A stretch of DNA of 34,653 bases, from contig CAJUHT010000021.1 in the NCBI GenBank assembly GCA_910586035.1, positions 1 through 34,653 of the forward strand, given 5' to 3'. Origin of the DNA: an uncultured Christensenella sp. GTDB taxonomy: Bacteria; Bacillota; Clostridia; Christensenellales; Borkfalkiaceae. Positions 31,673 through 34,653 of this stretch are shown piece by piece; position 1 is the stretch's first letter; the number at the start of each line of letters is the position of its first letter. Position numbers and translations under genes: made by a program. The notes under the pieces were generated by a model. That model saw only the letters and a program-made list of their open reading frames with translations, ran no database searches and was not told the origin of the DNA.

Positions 31673-34653
31673 TTATTCGGGTACGTTACAGCTGTTGTAC
31701 TTATTTGCGTCCGCCGCTGTTTTGCCCGTACCGAAGATGATTTTGCCGCCGTCTACCGAATATTCGCTTGCATTAAGCGTAACGGTTGTGGTCGTCTTAT
31801 CTTCAAGCTCTATTTCGGCGGTTACCACCGTATCGCTTCCCGTCTTTACAGCCGCAAGCGAGTTTACAACGCCCGAAATTTGCTTGGTTTCCTTTTGAAC
31901 GAGCCCCAAATCACTCATTTTATGTTCGCCGGCAAAGAAAGTTATCGTATACTTGCCCGCTTCGCCCAACGTAAGTTCTACAATCTTATTTGTCTGCGAA
32001 GCGTCGTATTCTCCTGCGGCTTGCGGATGCTTATCGGTTGTAGGCGTTCCTTCTCCGACAGGGTTGCCGTTAGGGTCAACTATTTTGAAATATCTGCCCG
32101 CGGACACACTGCTATATTTAATCGTCAATTTAGCGCCTGTGGCAATGACGTCAATAGTCATAGTGTTATTTGCAAACATACTCAAATAACCGCTTTTATT
32201 CCATTTAACGTCGCTTCCCTCGCCTTTATTTACCGTAAACGAGCCGTAAGTTTTTCCGCTGACAGGCGTATTGCTGGCGGGTTTACCCTCCACAAAGTTG
32301 TTATTTTCCGACTTTTCAACATTAGCTTCACCGCTCCACGCTTCGCGCGCTTCAAGTTCAAGCAAGGTTGCCTCGGCAACCTTGCCGTCAAGCGCCGCTT
32401 TTGCCGCCAATCTCACGTCTGTAATAGCCTGATTTGCCGTTTCAAACGCTTCTTCCCAAGTTTCGCCCGTCGTTTCGGGTATTTCAACAGCCTTGGCGTT
32501 TGTTATATGCGTTGCCGCTTCGGCGTCGAAAAGCGCAAGGGCGGTATTGAGATAAAAATCTTTCTTCAAATCTGCGGAATACGATTTTATTCTCTGTACG
32601 GCTTCTCCCCTCGTAGCTATAAGAGCTACTGTCGTTCTCGCCTTAATGAGTTGGGCGTTTGCCTCCCCGCGCGTTTCGGCTTGGTCGATTGCCGCAATCC
32701 CCGCCTGCTTAGCCGCTTCTATAAATCCTATAACCTCGTTATCGTCCTCGTCCGCGCTGTCAAACGTTGATAATTTATCGGTAACATACTCTTCAAGTTC
32801 GGCTTTATTGGCTTGCTTTGCTTCCTCGGGAGTCATTTCGGTCGTTGCAATGAGTGAATCTATTCTTTCACGCAAATGGGCGAGCTTTTCGTTGATTTCC
32901 GCAACCGTTCTCCATTGAGGTAAAAGCTCCGTTCCCTGCTCCTTCTTCGCCCTAACTATTTCGAGATAAGTTGCGGTAAATTCGCCGTCTTTCAGCGCTT
33001 CGATTTCGTCAGCCCTATACACTTCTATTCTGTGTTGCGCTTCGGCTATTTTCGCCTGTATTACCTGACTGTCCGTCTTAATCTTGTCAAGTTCGAGCTT
33101 TTGCTTGGCAAGCTCTTCCGCTATATCGGCGCGGTTAAGCTTAGTGGCGATACCTTCTTTCGCCGCCGCAATTGCCGCTTCATAAGCCGCTTTATTATTG
33201 TATTGCGAGTCGGGATACTCGGGGAAATTAGGGTCGTCGGTAAGATTTTCCTTAGTGTAATTCGTCGCGGGATAATCTCTGTCAAGCTGAGCGCAAGCTT
33301 CGTCCTGCGCCGCTTTAATCGCCGCGTCGCTCAATACCGCCGCCATATTTGCCACTGCGGTTGCATAGGCAGTTTTTACTTCGTCTATCGTTGACGCCGC
33401 AGTTATCGCCGCAACTCCGTCCTGATAAGCTTTTGTAACGCGCTCGCCGTTTATTTTATAGTCGCCGTCTTCTCCGTCTAACCTGTATTCGGAATAATCG
33501 AAATCAAGTTTCGCCTTCATTTTTTCGGCGTAGGCGCTTACCGATAACGTAGCGCCGCACACAACGACGTTGTCGGCGGAAACGGTTCTGGTATTACCGT
33601 CGCCGGAAGCAAGACGGAAACCGCTTAACGTGCTTATTGTCGTTTCCACGTCAACAAGCACAACGTCTCCGATTTTTACCGTCATTTTATGCGTTGCAGG
33701 GTCAAATTTAAAGTATATGTTATTGGTATTGGTAGTAGTAGCTACGTCGCCGATGGGCGCAACAACAGCGCCGCCGTCTAAGCGGTACTTGATTTTTCCG
33801 CCGTCCGTCCTCAAACCGAACACTTCGGAATTGGTCTTTGCCGTGCTATCGCCGAAGAACTGCATAAACGTTTGGCTGTTTGCCGCTTCGGACAGTTTAA
33901 CTTCAATATATCCCTCTATTACTCCGTCGGCAGGTCCGAAATCGAATACAGTATACGCCGTACCCGCGCCCGGATTAACCTGAACTGCTTTGCCGTCTTC
34001 CGCCTTGGAATAGTGCGTTAGGGTAGTTGCTCCCGCAGTATCTTTATTTACCGCAAAGCTTGTATAAACGCCAGCCGCGCCCCAACCGTTAAATTCGGGA
34101 AATCTTGAATTGGGCGTTTCGAAATCGTCGGCAACAAGCTTATCTTGCCTTGCCATAAGCTTTTCGTAATCGCTTAACCCTGTAACAGTAATTTCTTTCG
34201 TTGCTGACTTTGTATTGTCCGCCGTGGAAGTAGCTTTTACCGTTACCGCGCCTTCCTTTACGGGAGTAAGCAAGCCTTCTGCGGATATTGTAGCTTCGCC
34301 CGTGCCGTTTTCAACCGACCAGATAACCGTTTTAGCCACGTTACCCGTGCCAGTAACCGTTGCGGTAAATTGCAATGTTGCGCCCATTTTTACGGTTGCT
34401 TCGCCCGTGATAGACACGCTTTCAACCTTATCTTCTTCGCCTTCCGAAGGTTTAACCGCGCCGCATTTAGTACACTTACCGTCCGTTCCCCACGCGTGAG
34501 CTTCGCTTGCAATCGTGTCTTTGCCGCACGCGCAAACTCCCTTATGCGTGCCGTCGCCGTTATCCGTATATGTGTATTTATGGGTGTGCTCCTCGCCCGA
34601 AGTAATAGCCGCGTCGCACTTATCGCAAACTTTGTTGCCGTCGGCGTCTACGT
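31673..34653 (-). CDS. Large surface protein, N-terminus beyond the right edge
   Basis: The frame is open from the right edge (34652) to a stop at 31673, about 993 codons, so the true start and signal peptide are missing. In order: Cys-pair repeats ('VCDKCD', 'VCACGKD', 'KCTKCGA', 34440-34650); a Big_2 Ig-like domain (about 34180-34430, 'GATLQFTATVTG', 'ISAEGLLTPVKEG'); a concanavalin-like beta domain (about 33560-34140); an Ala/Glu-rich helical region with FIVAR-like repeats (about 32330-33540, 'AYATAVANM', 'AAIAAAKEGI', 'AIDQAETRGEANAQL'); and a C-terminal carbohydrate-binding-like beta domain (about 31870-32310) plus a final short Ig-like strand set. No LPxTG or membrane segment is seen at the C-terminus. 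An adhesin or glycan-binding role is inference. Confidence 0.85.
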   Translation of the reverse strand, partial: VDADGNKVCDKCDAAITSGEEHTHKYTYTDNGDGTHKGVCACGKDTIASEAHAWGTDGKCTKCGAVKPSEGEEDKVESVSITGEATVKMGATLQFTATVTGTGNVAKTVIWSVENGTGEATISAEGLLTPVKEGAVTVKATSTADNTKSATKEITVTGLSDYEKLMARQDKLVADDFETPNSRFPEFNGWGAAGVYTSFAVNKDTAGATTLTHYSKAEDGKAVQVNPGAGTAYTVFDFGPADGVIEGYIEVKLSEAANSQTFMQFFGDSTAKTNSEVFGLRTDGGKIKYRLDGGAVVAPIGDVATTTNTNNIYFKFDPATHKMTVKIGDVVLVDVETTISTLSGFRLASGDGNTRTVSADNVVVCGATLSVSAYAEKMKAKLDFDYSEYRLDGEDGDYKINGERVTKAYQDGVAAITAASTIDEVKTAYATAVANMAAVLSDAAIKAAQDEACAQLDRDYPATNYTKENLTDDPNFPEYPDSQYNNKAAYEAAIAAAKEGIATKLNRADIAEELAKQKLELDKIKTDSQVIQAKIAEAQHRIEVYRADEIEALKDGEFTATYLEIVRAKKEQGTELLPQWRTVAEINEKLAHLRERIDSLIATTEMTPEEAKQANKAELEEYVTDKLSTFDSADEDDNEVIGFIEAAKQAGIAAIDQAETRGEANAQLIKARTTVALIATRGEAVQRIKSYSADLKKDFYLNTALALFDAEAATHITNAKAVEIPETTGETWEEAFETANQAITDVRLAAKAALDGKVAEATLLELEAREAWSGEANVEKSENNNFVEGKPASNTPVSGKTYGSFTVNKGEGSDVKWNKSGYLSMFANNTMTIDVIATGAKLTIKYSSVSAGRYFKIVDPNGNPVGEGTPTTDKHPQAAGEYDASQTNKIVELTLGEAGKYTITFFAGEHKMSDLGLVQKETKQISGVVNSLAAVKTGSDTVVTAEIELEDKTTTTVTLNASEYSVDGGKIIFGTGKTAADANKYNSCNVPE

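Overview
The window looks like a chromosomal segment of an anaerobic, low-to-moderate G+C Gram-positive bacterium, probably an uncultured gut member of the Clostridia. The grounds are consensus sigma-A promoters (TTGACA-17-TATAAT types), strong AGGAGG ribosome sites, several lipobox lipoproteins, a reverse-type rubrerythrin, a TM1266-type hydrogenase-system regulator, tandem DegV proteins, a BspA-type leucine-rich-repeat lipoprotein and two giant surface proteins. No rRNA, tRNA or CRISPR array was seen, so the taxonomic call is inference.

Layout. (1) 1-8546, minus: a giant surface protein that runs off the left edge. It has a signal/anchor segment, a beta-helix-like region, many MBG/Ig-like beta repeats with an internal duplication of about 850 residues, membrane segments near the C-terminus, and a cytoplasmic-looking (Pro-Glu)n tail. 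(2) 8547-10096: AT-rich intergenic DNA with hairpins and a decayed IS3-family transposase. (3) 10097-13100, minus: a complete preQ0/queuosine operon queD-queE-folE-queC-queF, preceded by a promoter, a probable class-I preQ1 riboswitch and an attenuator terminator. (4) 13307-18142, plus: LRR lipoprotein, threonine ammonia-lyase with RidA, then two tandem DegV/FakB-type proteins. (5) 18118-19500, minus: a YihY/BrkB membrane protein and a 134-residue protein that is 21% cysteine. (6) About 19594-24231: a 4.6-kb AT-rich integrative element inserted in the 3' end of the rubrerythrin gene and bounded by a 30-bp perfect repeat. It carries a tyrosine integrase, two tiny membrane peptides, a zinc-ribbon-like lipoprotein with a structured RNA upstream, and an unknown 376-residue protein. 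(7) 24171-28358: rubrerythrin, a Gph-like phosphatase with argS, and divergent ychF. (8) 28395-31274, minus: a TM1266-like regulator followed by an ABC transporter (binding protein, permease, ATPase). (9) 31294-31608, plus: a small Cys-Pro-Asp-rich lipoprotein. (10) 31673-34653, minus: a second large surface protein truncated by the right edge.

The most interesting part is the integrative element. It uses a protein-coding gene rather than a tRNA as its integration site and supplies the replaced last codons, the stop and a terminator. It also encodes a small promoter-to-terminator RNA with mutually exclusive folds ahead of a lipoprotein gene, plus cargo of unknown function. The host's original last rubrerythrin codons and terminator remain stranded at the far end of the element.
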